The notes: a model not told the origin generated them from the letters alone. A stretch of DNA of 64,000 nucleotides from Sorex araneus (GCF_027595985.1 NC_073302.1:219873854-219937853), one strand, 5' to 3'. Positions 36,901-47,891 are shown, numbered from the stretch's first letter. Numbers and translations: made by a program.

Positions 36901-37319
36901 CAAAAGACCTCGTGGCCACCCACGAGATGGTCAGACTTCTTCATCAAAAACCTGAATGGGGGAGATGGGATTGGGGGTTGGGAGGGATACTAGGTTTTAT
37001 TGGTGGTGGAGAATGGGCACTGGTGACGGGATGGGTTCTCAAACATTATATGAGGGAAACACAAGCACAAAAATGTATAAATCTGTAACTGTACCCTCAC
37101 GGTGATTCACTAATTAAAAAACAAATAAATTTTAAAAAAACACCTTAAGCTAAAAAAAAAAAAAACCTGAATGAACAGTTTGAGGTTTGACACTCTTCAT
37201 GTTCCTGGAGCGAGCAGATACCATTGGCCTCACTAGCATGTGACAGAATGGAGACGTTACTGGCACCCCCTTGAGCAAATCTAAGATCAACGGAATGAAA
37301 GTGACAAGTGGTACAAGTG
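33998..37319 (+). mobile_element. RTE-clade LINE, copy A (near full length, inactive)
   Basis: This is a non-LTR retrotransposon of the RTE clade, about 3.1 kb without the L1 later inserted into it. The 5' leader (33998 to about 34250) begins at the same place as copy B, so the copy appears 5'-complete. An apurinic-type endonuclease domain follows (about 34300-34960; DFNAKIG encoded near 34680). Then comes reverse transcriptase (about 35400-36450), with [13 protein letters not shown] near 35770, FIDLKKAFDSVET near 35980 and an intact FADD box at 36275-36286. The C-terminal region has YASETWAL at about 36635-36660 and a KIRWVGHI..DRWTRAV..W stretch at 36820-36890. The 3' end is gtgacaagtggtacaagtg, with no poly-A. 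Several stops (for example in the endonuclease at about 34320 and near 34850) and small indels break the frame. The family resembles nematode RTEs. No clear TSD was found. Confidence 0.9.
36959..37160 (+). mobile_element. 5'-truncated L1 3' end inserted in RTE copy A
   Basis: This is a roughly 200-bp L1 3' UTR (cactggtgacgggatggg, then ctgtaactgtaccctcac, gtgattcactaatt and an A-rich tail). It is flanked by the perfect 13-bp TSD aaaaacctgaatg at 36946-36958 and 37161-37173, and RTE sequence resumes exactly after it. The L1 insertion is therefore younger than RTE copy A. Confidence 0.92.
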
Positions 37320-37495
37320 TTTTTGTTTGTTTATTATTTTGGTTTTAGGACCACTGATGACATCATTCTGCCAGTTCTCACTCAAGTATCCTTTCTGACA
37401 GAGCTCAGGAAGCATATGTGGTCCTGGATTGAATTGGGTCAGGCTTATGCAAGACAGTGCCTTACCTGGTGTACTATCTTTTTTGCCCTATTATG
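37318..37495 (-). mobile_element. SINE type I, diverged, minus
   Basis: Reverse-oriented SINE: a T-rich start (tttattattttggttttagg), then inverted body and head to about 37490. It abuts the 3' end of RTE copy A. Confidence 0.65.
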
Positions 37496-37661
37496 CACAT
37501 CTTTAAACATCATTTGGTAAGACTGGGAATGCTAGGATGAATGAGTGTGAAAAAATAATCGAATTGAAGCTAACGCCCCCCAAAATTAAAAAAAAAAAAG
37601 GTAATCCAGGAGTAACAACTGGCCATTCTGGTATCCTAATCTGAGTTGACAGGCCATTGAT

Positions 37662-37862
37662 AAAAAAAATACATAAGAGGGGCTGGAGCGATAGCACAGC
37701 GGGTAGGGCGTTTGCCTTGCACGCGGCAGACCCGGGTTCGAATCCCAGCATCCCATATGGTCCCCTGAGCACGGCCAGGGGTGATTCCTGAGTGCAGAGC
37801 CAGGAGTAACCCCTGTGCATCGCCAGGTGTGACCCAAAAAGCAAAAAAAAAAATACATAAGA
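37662..37862 (+). mobile_element. Young A-tailed SINE (type I), close to consensus
   Basis: The element (37679 to about 37845) has a near-perfect Pol III promoter: A box tagcacagcggg and B box gggttcgaatcc. It has the full type I body and the end gacccaaaaagc followed by A's. The TSD aaaaaaaatacataaga lies at 37662-37678 and 37846-37862. It is the least diverged type I copy in the window and serves as a reference. Confidence 0.95.
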
Positions 37863-38799
37863 AATAAAAAACTTTTACATGACAGTACCTCAACTAGACA
37901 AACAGACCTCTACAGAACAACAGTCATGGAATCTACAATTTCCTCAAGTATACTTAGAACATCCTCTATACCAGATTCCAGAGGTTAAAAATTAACCCAG
38001 AAGTTAATAATCTAAATCCCTGGGTATAGTGGATAAGGTTCTGGACTTCTATGAAATTCTGTATCTATTTATTGAACATACATTTACCAGCAAAAGCACT
38101 AACTTGCAGGCAAGGGTTACAACAAAATAAGAGGGTCTTTGCCTTCAAGAAAATTACTTCTTTAGAAAGGAGATGCACAAGCAAATTTAAAACTTCACAA
38201 GATAATTCCAGAGTGTCAGTCTGGAAGAAATAAACAGAACGACAGAGAAGGGTATATAAATCATGTAAACAGCTTTAGAAAATAAGGTCCTCAAAGGATC
38301 ATTTGAAACTGTAGCCTGAACAAATGGGAATAGGTTAGTCTTGTAAAAATTTAGAAACCTAGTATTAGGGACCTCAAATGCAAAATCTCTACAGAGGAAA
38401 CAAAGGAGGAAGGAGTGATTGAAGAGTGAGTGACAGAGAGGAGGGACAGAACGGACCTAGGGCAAGCTGTGAGCTACCCTGGCATCGAAATGGGCCAGGC
38501 CAACATGCCACAATACTCAACTATAAGTTGAGAGCATGGTCATAGATAAATGCTGTCATGATCCAAAAGTAACAACGAGACTAGGACCCTGCTGGGGTTA
38601 GGAAGACTAACCTTGCCTGAGGACTATGGTTTGGAATATATAGTGAATGTCCTCAGGAAGAACCAAACTTTAAGTTTGATATATCTCTTACTGTGCTCAT
38701 ACAGAATGACATTGCTAGAAATATTAGAAGTAAATTTACTATAACTAATTAAGTGGATTATTAGCTGAGGAAAGAAGAAAGCAACACACCTTAGATGGG
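37863..38799. other. Unassigned intergenic sequence
   Basis: No gene or recognised repeat. The short open frame at 38051-38233 has no family. Confidence 0.5.
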
Positions 38800-39262
38800 A
38801 TCCCGCCCTTGAGCAGATCTCCTAGTAATCTGGAGTAATTCTCCTTAGATGAGATTTTGTTAATCTCCTGGAGAAATGGTCTTATCCCACTTTGTTGATT
38901 TGTTAATGTTCAACCCACCTTTGTGTCACCGCCCTATGTGATTGCTATATAAACTAAGACTATAACAGAAGCAGTAGAGAAGACACAGAAGCAGAGACAG
39001 AGAGAGGTTGGAAGAGACCAAAGGAGAGACTACAGAGACAGAGACAGATATAGAGAGACAGACAGAAGATAACACAGCAGCACACACAGAAGCAGAACAC
39101 AAGGAGAGCCATCCCGATCCGGTCTATACACAGCAGCTCAAGAGCACCAAACATGAGCGGCAAGAAAGAGAAGGGGAGAGCGGCCACCCCTAGAGCCTGC
39201 GAACAATACACCACATACATCATCATCCCCTTTCACATGCACGCGTGTTTGTAATTTTTACA
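38800..39262 (+). other. LTR-like / promoter-like segment
   Basis: This segment shares no obvious similarity with the SINEs or LINEs here. It contains a TATA-like tgctatataaact at about 38943-38955, followed by a purine-rich 'leader' of agacagagacaga-type repeats, and ends in tttttaca. The layout is like a solo LTR (U3-TATA-R-U5). I could not fix both termini or a TSD, and no viral coding sequence is nearby. Other possibilities are an unrelated repeat or unique sequence. Confidence 0.3.
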
Positions 39263-39443
39263 GATATGCCAAAAACAGTAATGATAGGCCTCATTCCCCT
39301 GACCCAGAAAAAGCCTCCAATCATTGGAAAAGACTAGTAAGGAGAAGCTGCTAAAATGTCAGGGCTGGAAGGAATAGATATGATACTGGTGCCCGCTCTA
39401 GTAAATCGAAGAACAACGGGATGACAGTGTTACAGTGATACAG
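39263..39443 (+). mobile_element. Short RTE-derived non-autonomous element
   Basis: The first part matches the RTE 5' leader from gatatgccaaaaacagtaa through a ctaaaatgtcaggg block. The sequence then passes directly to the RTE 3' terminus (actggtgcccgctct, then gggatgacagtg) and a short (acagtgat) repeat tail. The whole RTE coding region is absent and no tRNA-like head is visible. It may be a 5'-truncated long form of the RTE-tailed SINE or a simple internal deletion of the RTE. Confidence 0.8.
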
Positions 39444-39556
39444 TAAACATTGTCAAAATGGCAATACTCCTCAAAGCATTATAAGATTCAATGCAATTCC
39501 TTTAAGGATACCCATGACATTCTTCAAAGAAATGAATCAAACACTCCTGAAATTCA
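39444..39556 (+). mobile_element. L1 ORF2 fragment, left half, split by RTE copy B
   Basis: This plus-strand L1 ORF2 sequence reads [17 protein letters not shown] in translation. It is interrupted by RTE copy B and resumes at 43060. It abuts an RTE-derived short element on its left. Confidence 0.8.
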
Positions 39557-40059
39557 TAACTTGTATCACTTGTCATCCTGTTGATCTTCAATATGCTCGA
39601 CCAGTAATGTCTCCATTCATCCCTGTCACATGCTAGTGTAGCCCAATGGTATATGCTCACTCCAGGAACATGAAGAGCCTCAAACTGTTCTTCAGGATTT
39701 TGACAAAGAAGTCTGACTATCTGGTGGTAGGCGGCCACGAGGTCTTTTGATGTCCCGTGGAATCCCACCGGTAACAGTTCTAGTCCAGCGGTCATCTCTA
39801 AATCTCATTACATGTCCGGCCCATCTGATTTTCAATGCCTTGACAAATGAGACAGCATCCCTGATTCTTGATTGTTGACGGAGGTAGGAAGTCCAGATTC
39901 CTTCTCTCAATTGAGTGAAATGTGCTATTCCAAGCATAGCTCTTTTGATTCCTCTTTGGGATACCGGAATAGTGTTCTTGTACTGTTTTCATAGGGCCCA
40001 GGTCTCTGAGGCATATGTTAGTGCAGAAAGAACGGTGGAGTCAAAAAGATGTGCCCAGA

Positions 40060-40254
40060 CGGGGCTGGAATGATAGCACAGCAGTTAGGGCATTTGCCTC
40101 TACATGGCCGACCCGTGTTTGATCCCCAGCATCCCATGTGGTCCCCCAAGCACTGCCAGGAGTGATTCCTGAGTGCAGAGCCAGGAGTAACCCCTGAGCA
40201 TTGCTGGTATGACCCAAAAAGCAAAAAAAAAAAAAAAAAAAAGAAAAGAAAAAG
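40060..40254 (+). mobile_element. A-tailed tRNA-derived SINE (type I) inserted in RTE copy B
   Basis: This is a full SINE with an A-box-like tagcacagcagttagg, a B-box-like gtgtttgatcccc, the shared body (cagagccaggagtaacccc) and a long A-rich tail. It is flanked by an imperfect TSD of about 16 bp, aaaaagatgtgcccaga (40043-40059) and aaaagatatgctcaga (40255-40270). Confidence 0.9.
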
Positions 40255-40871
40255 AAAAGATATGCTCAGAGCTGGAGGTTCTTCATCCTCTTAACAACTT
40301 CTTCAACTATCTTGAAGGCGTTCCACACTGCTCTTTTCCTCCTGCACAGTTCTGGCGCCAGTCATTTCTCATGTTGAGTTCTCGACCCAGGCACATGTAG
40401 CTGCTGCATTCGGAGATGTTCGTTCCATTGAGAGCAAATGGAATATCAGGGACTAGTTTGTTTTTCATGAATATCGTCTTGTTGAGGTTCAGTTGCAGTC
40501 CAACCTTTCCACACCTGAGGTCGAAGTCAGCCAGCATTTGTGCCTCTTGGCTAATGTTTGGTGTTATTAGAACAATGTCATCAGGGAAGCAGAGGTGGTG
40601 TAGTTGCCGACCGTCTATCTTCACTCCCATTCCTTCCCATTCACTTGACGCGTGATGTTCTGGAGGGTGGCACTGAAGAGTTTCAGTGAAATGGTATCAC
40701 CCGGATAAACCCCTCTCTGTACGTCAATGATCACTTCCTTGTAGAATGGTGAGATTCTGGTGGTGAATCTGTAATACAGTTCATGATAGATACTGATGTA
40801 TTGAGTTTGAACACCCTGTTTGGCTAGGACTTCGATGACCACTTTAGTCTCAACAGAATCAAAGGCCTTTA

Positions 40872-41055
40872 TTATTTTTTTTAATTTTTTATTTATTATT
40901 TAAAATTTTTTTAATTGAATCACTATGTAAAAAGTTACAAAGCTTTCAGGCTTAAGGCTAAGTTATACAATGCTTGAATGCTCGAACACTCATCCCTTCA
41001 CCAGTGCACATATTCCACCACCAAAAATCACAGTATCCACCACCAAGAATCACCA
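40872..41055 (-). mobile_element. L1 3' end inserted in RTE copy B
   Basis: This is minus-oriented L1 3' UTR starting from a T-rich tract, with ttaattgaatcactatg and then the usual ccttcaccagtgcacat block. A perfect 17-bp TSD, agaatcaaaggccttta, lies at 40855-40871 and 41056-41072, and RTE sequence continues on both sides. Confidence 0.93.
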
Positions 41056-43059
41056 AGAATCAAAGGCCTTTAAATTGATGAAAGTTAGACAGAGCAGCGT
41101 CTTGAACTCTCACAAAACTTCAATAAGCTTGGTCACTGTGTGGATATGGTCGATTGTGCTGAATCCTTTTTGTAACCCGGCTTGCTCGCATGGTTGTCCT
41201 TAATCTAGTGTTCTGCCTATTCTATTCAGGATGACTCGAGTGAACAACTTGTAGACGACAGACAATAGGCAGATTGGGTAATAGTTGACAATGTCATGGA
41301 TGTCTCCCTTCTTGTACAACAGAACGATCCTGCTGGTTTTCCATTAGGACGAAACCTTGAATTCAGATGGGTAGCGTGTGAAGAGCTGAGCCAGTGTATT
41401 GAGGAGTACTGATAGCAGATTCTTCATGTGTTCAGGTCTGACCTTATTTGGACCGGGTGCTGTATATGCCTTTACCGAGGAAATGGTGTGTCAGATTTCT
41501 GAAGGGAAGACATTGGGAACGACATGCCCATCCTGCAGAATTTGGTATGTGGGCAGGTAGATGTGGCTATCAAAGAGATCTGAGTAGATGTTGTGAATAG
41601 TCCTCTAAATTGCCCTTCTGTAAGATGTGATAGATCCATCAGGATGTCAGAGGGCAGTCATATTAGTCTTGTCGTTGGCGAAGTACAGGCGAGCATTGCA
41701 AATTCTTTTCCTGGCTTTGTCACATCTGCCAACACTGCTGCTCTTCTCTCTTTGAGATATTTCTTTATCAATTCTCTGTACAGCTTTGTGAGCTAGAATG
41801 TTAGCTTGTGATTGCATAAGGCTCGTGCCAAACCATGTTTGCGAATGAGCTTGAAAGTTTCCAAAGACAGGCGTCTGGTCTGATTGTGGCTTCCCTACTC
41901 TCGGCATTCTTTGTGAAGTCATGGAAGTGCTGAACCAGTCGATCGTTTTCCTTGTCAATGTTGTCAATAATGGCATCTTCCTATGTTGCCACAATAGTGC
42001 CAACGAGCTCCCAGTTGGTGGTAATTCTGGGAATTCTCAAACTTCAACTTTTCAGTCCGTTTTCCCTGCTCTATGAAGTCGAATTTTGCACAAAGGAGAT
42101 GGTGGTCCAATCCTGTTTGGGACAATAGCAACATGGGTCAGGCAAAACCTTCGACTGAATTTGATGTCGTCAATTTCATTGTGGAGCTGTCCACCAGGAG
42201 ACTCCTATGTCCAACGTTTAGATTCGGTCTTCTGGAACTGTGAGTTACCATGGATGGTCTTGGTCAACATGATGAACTCAGACAGTCTCTCACCCTGTTC
42301 ATTCCATTCTAGGCCATGGGTCCCAATATGGAGTTCTTCGGGCCACCTTCTCAGTCCTATCTTGGCATTAAAATCACCGACAGTGATCTTGTAGTAGGTG
42401 TGGTCTTCTTTATAGAACTTCTCCAGCTCCATGTAGAACTTCTCAATTTCTTCTTCATCGTAGTTGGTGCGTAGACAACGAAGACAGAAAATGCTGGCAG
42501 TGAGTCACATCTATTCAAGCGTAACCATCCAATTTGGTTTGTGAGGCATTCTAATGAATCAATGCATCAATGCTCACGATGAAGTTCGTGTTGATAAGGA
42601 CACCAATACTACCGATGCCTCTGTTGTTGTATGTTCCGAGGAAAAGTTCTTCTCTAGTGTCAAAAATGGCGTGATGTGATTGATGCCTTCTCATTTCGGT
42701 CAGACGAATTATGTCATACTTGATCTTCTGCACTTGCACCATCAGGTCCTGGATGGATGTTCTGATGCCAATGTATGTGTGTTTAAAGTTCAGACAGTCA
42801 TATTACTCCATCTTTGTTTTGGCAGTCAAGGTCATCCCTGAGATTTTATCAGCCTCTCCTTGCTCAATTTTTTTTGATGCTGGCATACTGGGGGTTCTTT
42901 CAGTGTAAGGTGAATGAGGCTGATTTTTGTAATTGTTTTCGGCATATCAAATACACCACGGGTAGCTTGCTAGGCTCTGCCATGCAGGCGGGATACTCCT
43001 GGTATCCCTCTTCTAGAGGGATGGAGGCTTTTAGGGCAGCCTCTAATAGCCCTTAACTT

Positions 43060-43605
43060 CTTTTGGAACAACAATCCTCCACAAATAGCTGAAGCAATTC
43101 TTGGGAGAAAGAAGATAGGAGGCATCACCTTCCCCAACCTCAAACTCTACTACAAAGCGGAAATAATAAAAACAGCATGGTACTGGAACAAAGGTAGAGC
43201 CACAGCCCAATGGAACAGTACTGAGTATCCTGACACACACCCTCAAATATATAGTCATCTAATCTTTGATAAGGAAGTAAGAAATGTGAAGTGGAGCAAA
43301 AAAAAAAACATCTTTAACAAATGGTGCTGGCAAAACTAGACAGCTACATGCAAAAAAAAATGGGACTACCATTTGTTTATATCCACCCAATATCCATCTG
43401 ATGAGAGGTTGATATCAAGGACATACAAGATACTGGTTGAACTCCACAAGAAGAAAACATCTAACCTCATCAGAATATGGGGCAATGAAATGAACAGAAA
43501 CTTTCTCAAAGAAGATATCTGAATGGCCAAAAGGCAGATCAAAAAATATTCTTCATCACTAACCAACAGGAAGATTCAGATCAAAACAACAATGAGATAT
43601 AATTT
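43060..43605 (+). mobile_element. L1 ORF2 fragment, right half, split by RTE copy B
   Basis: This is the continuation of the L1 ORF2 C-terminal half interrupted at 39556 (WNNN.P.IAEAILG, then LKLYYKAEIIKTAWYWNKG). There is an internal deletion near 43365, where the sequence jumps from the CKKMG-like region to HPISI-like sequence. It ends abruptly at 43605 against the T-rich end of a second, minus-strand L1. Confidence 0.8.
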
Positions 43606-45075
43606 TTTTTAATAGTGAATCACCACCAGGTACAGTTACATACTTACAAACTTTCTTGTTTGCATTTTAGTTATACAATGATTGAGTACATATCGCTCCA
43701 CCAGTGCCCATTCTCCACCACCACTGATCCCAGTACCACCACTCACAGCCCACCCCCCACCCCACCTCTGTGGCAGGGTATTCCCTTTTTTGTTCTCTCT
43801 CTCCTTTTGGGTGTTGTGGCTTGCAACAAAGTATTGAGTGGTCATTGTGTTCAGTCTATAACCTACTTTTGGGACACATCACCCAACCCAAGCGGGTCCT
43901 CCTAACACCCTCTACGTGGTGTTCCCTTCTGTGTCTGAGCTGTCTTTTCCCCCAGAATGTGAGGCCATATTCCAATCTGTGGGGCAAACATCCTGGTCCT
44001 TATCTCTATTATTCTTGGGTGTTAGTCTCCTATTCTGTTACTTTATGTTCCACAGATGAGTAATATCTTTCTATGTCTATCCCTCTATTTCTGACTCATT
44101 TCACTTAACATAATACTTTCCATGTTGATCCACTTACATGCAAATTTTATGACTTTATCTTTTCTAACAGCTGCATAGTATTCCATTGTGTCTATGTACC
44201 AAAGTTTCTTTAACCAGTCATCTGTTCTTAGGTACTTGGGTTTTTTCCAGAGTTTGGCTATTGCAAACAGTGCAGAAATGAACATACAAGTGCAGATGTC
44301 ATTTCTATTATACTTTTTTGCCTCTTGGGATATATTCCCAGAAGTAGTATAGCTGGGTCAAATGGGAGCTCAATTTTTAATTTTTTGAGAAACGTCCATA
44401 CTTTTTCCAAAAGGGCGGAACCAGTTGGCATTCCCACCAGCAGTGAAGGAAAGTCCCTTTCTCACCACATCCATGCCAACACCTGTTGCTTTTGTTCTTT
44501 TGGATGTGTGCCAGTCTCTGTGGTGTGAGATGATATTTCATTGTTGTTTTTATCTTCATCTCTCTGATGATTAGTGTTGAAGAGCATTTTTTCATGTGCT
44601 TTTTGGCCATTTGGATATCTTCTTTGAGAAAGTTTCTGTTCATTTCATCGCCCCATTTTCTGATGGGGTTGGATGTTTTCTTCTTATAGAGTTCAACCAG
44701 TACTTTGTATATCCTTGATATCAACCTCTCATCAGATGGGTATTGGGTGAATATCCTTTCCCATTCTGTAGACTGTCTTTGTATTCTGGTCACTGTATCT
44801 TTTGAAGTGCAGAAGCTTCTTAGTTTAAGATAGTCCCATTTGTTTATCTATGTTTCCACTTGCTTGGCCAGTGGCATGTCATCTTTGAAGATACATTTAG
44901 CTTCAATGTCTTGAAAGGTTTTGCCAACTTTGTCTTCAGTGAACCTTATGGATTCTGGTATGATGTTGAGGTCTTTAATCCATTTTGATCAGACTTTTGT
45001 ACATGGTGTTAGGTAGTGATCTGAGCCCATGTTTTTTTGCATGTAACTGTCCAGTTTTGCCAGCACCATTGGTTA
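43606..45075 (-). mobile_element. 5'-truncated L1, ORF2 C-terminus plus 3' UTR
   Basis: This is a minus-strand L1 whose 3' end is at the left: a T-rich run, then tagtgaatcaccaccagg. The 3' UTR spans about 43610-44085. The ORF2 C-terminal region continues to about 45075 in broken frames (FTQYPSDERLISRIYK, RCWHGCGEKGTFLHCWWEC and YIDTMEYYAAVRK are visible in translation). It duplicates ORF2 content of the L1 fragment to its left, so it is a separate insertion. I found no clear TSD. Confidence 0.85.
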
Positions 45076-46500
45076 ACAGCTTCTTATCTGCCTAAAAATT
45101 CTATCCCATGGTGTCTACTCCCTTACTAACTTGTGTATGATTATGTGGGTAGAGTTGCATGTATATATGTGTGCACATGTGCAAGTGTATAGCTATATAT
45201 TATAGTTATTATACAACTATGATAAATCTGACAAGTGCTCAGTTCCATTGTTAATTCCCTCACTCTCACCACCCACCCCGGCCTGAACAAGAACAAAGTT
45301 CAAGAATTAGTTTGAAAATTAGTTTGAATAGCTTTTCCTCAATAGCAAAAGAGAATGACCAGAAGAGAATTATCAACAATATTCCTAACTGGACTCTTAC
45401 AAACTTCTCTAATTGTAGCTGTAGGAGCCAATAGGGTCTGTCTCTCCATTTCCCCATTATGCTGTTTCTCGAAGGTAAGAAGATAACACAGTTTTCCAGT
45501 TAAAAAATGGAGGGTAAAGGAGGGTCAGAGAGATTACATTTCCTATGTTCTCAAAACAATGCTGTTCATACACTTTATTGAATAGACATTCATCAAGAAC
45601 ATTTTGATTTTCTAAAAATACTGATAGCTCCATTTTTAAAATATATAAGCACTTAGATAATATTATAAACAGAATTTATTAAAAGGAAATAATAGATCCA
45701 TTTGCAAATATTTTTCCTGAGTTTATTGTGCCCAAACTGAGTAGTATACAGTCATTGCCAGAGGCAGGAAAAGCCTCAAGTGACTAAAAGCATCAGTATC
45801 AGCGACCTGGCATGGTTAGCCCAAGCTCATGGGAATCACTCCTCGAGTGCCTAATCATGTCCAGTAGCATCACCCAATGCTTGGAAGTTGACTACTGACA
45901 AATGCAGGCACCACGCTGGGATGCACCAGAGAAATTCTAAGATTCTGCATCAATAAAGGATTCATTTTGCTCCCAGCGCTGGGATCTCTCTGTTTGTGCG
46001 GAATGTCTCTAATTTGTGTTCATGTATATTTTGGAGGTTCAGCACTGTGATGTGTTGCTGCCTCTATGTCCTGCACATGCATTCTGTTCCCCTCTTGTCC
46101 TTTCCCCACTGTCAGGAGAGATGCCCACAGGTCTCAACTGTTCCATCTCCATTTGGGAGATGTCATTTCAAGTGAACACCTTGTCCACTGAGATGAGTGC
46201 TGTGAGCCGTTATTAAAAATCTCGGTCTTTGGGAGGACTGTGTGGAGCCCTTGTTCATTAGCTGACGGTCTGATCAAATAGATTTTCAGAGAATGTGTTG
46301 GAGAAGCTAGAGAGCACATCACAGGCCTTCCAATCTGCTCCCAGGAAACTAATTGTCAGAGAATGCGAGAGCAATGGTGGATGGAAATTTTCAAAATGAG
46401 AGTCAAATGCAAACTCTCAACTTTACATAAAAGAGGTTCTTAAAAGATTCCTTAAGACAGAGAGAGCCAGACTTCAAAGTGGGAAAATGATAAGAGCGAC
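45076..46500. other. Unassigned intergenic sequence
   Basis: No gene. A weak SINE-like block is visible near 45790-45890 but is too decayed to call. Confidence 0.45.
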
Positions 46501-46504
46501 AATA

Positions 46505-46730
46505 ATAACATGGATTAAACGCCTGCTATTTGCCAAGGACTATATTGTACATTTCTCATGGGATAAGTACTATTATCTCTACCAATTAACAGATGAAGAA
46601 ATTTCTGTCTCCACATTGTGAAGTTTTAAAGAAGATGACACTTGTCAAGATAATAAGTGGCAGAAATGGGTCTCCAATCCAGACTTGTTTTACTCTGACA
46701 TATAACACATTTCACTGCATAATCACCCCA
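46505..46730 (-). mobile_element. MIR (ancient SINE), minus
   Basis: gctatttgccaaggactata, aagtactattatctctacc, aacagatgaagaaattt and aataagtggcagaaatggg follow the antisense MIR order closely. Confidence 0.8.
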
Positions 46731-46916
46731 CTCTGATTCTACAGCAACAGCACAATTTTTAAAGTTTCACAGAACGCTTACACCCCACTTTTTGGCAAAA
46801 AGATTCTGCCATAAAATCTGTGATGATAACATGGTTTAATATGACACTGTTTATCCTATGATCTTAAACTTCAAGCAGACTTAGGTAAGGCAAAGAATAA
46901 AATAATGCTTTTTTGT

Positions 46917-47083
46917 TTTTTGTGTTTTTTTTTTCTTTTTGGGTCACACCCAGAAATTCCCAGGCCTTACTCCTTGGCTCTGCACTCAGGAATTACTCCT
47001 GACCAAAAAGGATGCCAGGAATCAAACCTGGGCCAGCCGCATACAAGGCAAATGCCCTACCTGCTGTGCTAGTGCTGGCCCAG
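46917..47083 (-). mobile_element. SINE type I, minus
   Basis: ttctttttgggtcacaccca, then body and head ctacctgctgtgctagtgct. Confidence 0.88.
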
Positions 47084-47146
47084 AATGACTTAATTTTTAA
47101 AAAAGAATCAAAGAAACAAAGCCATACAACAAGACCAAAATAATCT

Positions 47147-47313
47147 GGGGGGACCAGAGAAAGTGTCGGGAGGGTAAGGCACTGCCTTGTACTTGGCAGA
47201 TTCCAGTTCAATCCCTCACCACTGTCAGGAGTGATCCCTGAGCACAGATTCTGGAGTAAGCCTTAAGCATCATGGCACAAGGGAAGTGCAGCACCAAAAC
47301 AATTAAAAAAATA
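47147..47313 (+). mobile_element. SINE type I, diverged
   Basis: Head ggggaccagagaaagtgtcg, body gtcaggagtgatccctgagc and an A-rich tail. Confidence 0.75.
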
Positions 47314-47891
47314 CAGACAAACAAAACCAATCTTGGATGGGATGGAGAAGGCTGAGCAGGGCTGCCAGGTGCCCGCCTGGAGGAGAAGCCTGCCAGGTGT
47401 GCCCCGCCCACACAGTGTGCTTTCTTTGGTCCTTAGGCAGCAGCTGGCACAGTCTCAGGAGATGAGATCAAATTCTCTTACAAAAAAACTCTTCTGCCCA
47501 ACATTTCCTAGCAAAATCAGAATTTTATTATCAGAGTCTTCTGGTTTAACATTGGTTTCTAGAATACTCACTCTGAAGATAAGGTTTTGCACCATGAAAG
47601 AATTACTAGCCATCTGTCATTCAGTCACTCAAGTGCTAGTTTTCAAATTAATCATATTTTTATATGCTATCTGCACAACCTGTTTAGGTTGTGCCTGACT
47701 CATGGACAGTATTTCATATTTTATAGACAACCTTGCAAAAATGTTTTTATAATCAGCAGTCCTCTGTCATTCCTTATCTATCACCATCATATTGCAAAGA
47801 TGAGACAAATGCATAAGTATTGAAACATATCGACACCTGTCAACCTTAAACTGCCTGTGCACAGAACTCTTCCACTTACCCGTCTGTTTGT

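Larger units (their letters stand above)
39563..43053 (-). mobile_element. RTE-clade LINE, copy B (near full length, inactive)
   Basis: This is the same family as copy A in reverse orientation, so the two stand tail-to-tail about 2.2 kb apart. Read on the minus strand, the 5' leader runs 43053 to about 42770. The endonuclease is at about 42760-42080, with LTEMRRHQ near 42700 and GDFNAKIG at about 42390-42365. Reverse transcriptase spans roughly 41640-40550. The C-terminal KIRWAGHVMRF..DRWTRTV region is at about 39845-39770. The active-site box reads FPDD (40588-40577) instead of FADD, which by itself should abolish polymerisation. Frameshifts and stops break the frame elsewhere. A short TSD, taactt (39557-39562 and 43054-43059), lies inside L1 ORF2 sequence, so the RTE landed in an older L1 fragment. 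A SINE (about 40060-40254) and an L1 piece (40872-41055) later inserted into it. Confidence 0.9.

Noticed and set aside
37679..37750. tRNA-like sequence with good A and B boxes
   Set aside because: It is the head of a SINE with TSD and A tail; the anticodon-arm and acceptor pairing of a true tRNA gene is not evident.
43606..45075. Minus L1 considered as the inverted arm of the L1 fragment to its left
   Set aside because: The two overlap in ORF2 content, and the 3' tail lies at the junction rather than at an outer edge, so they are separate insertions.
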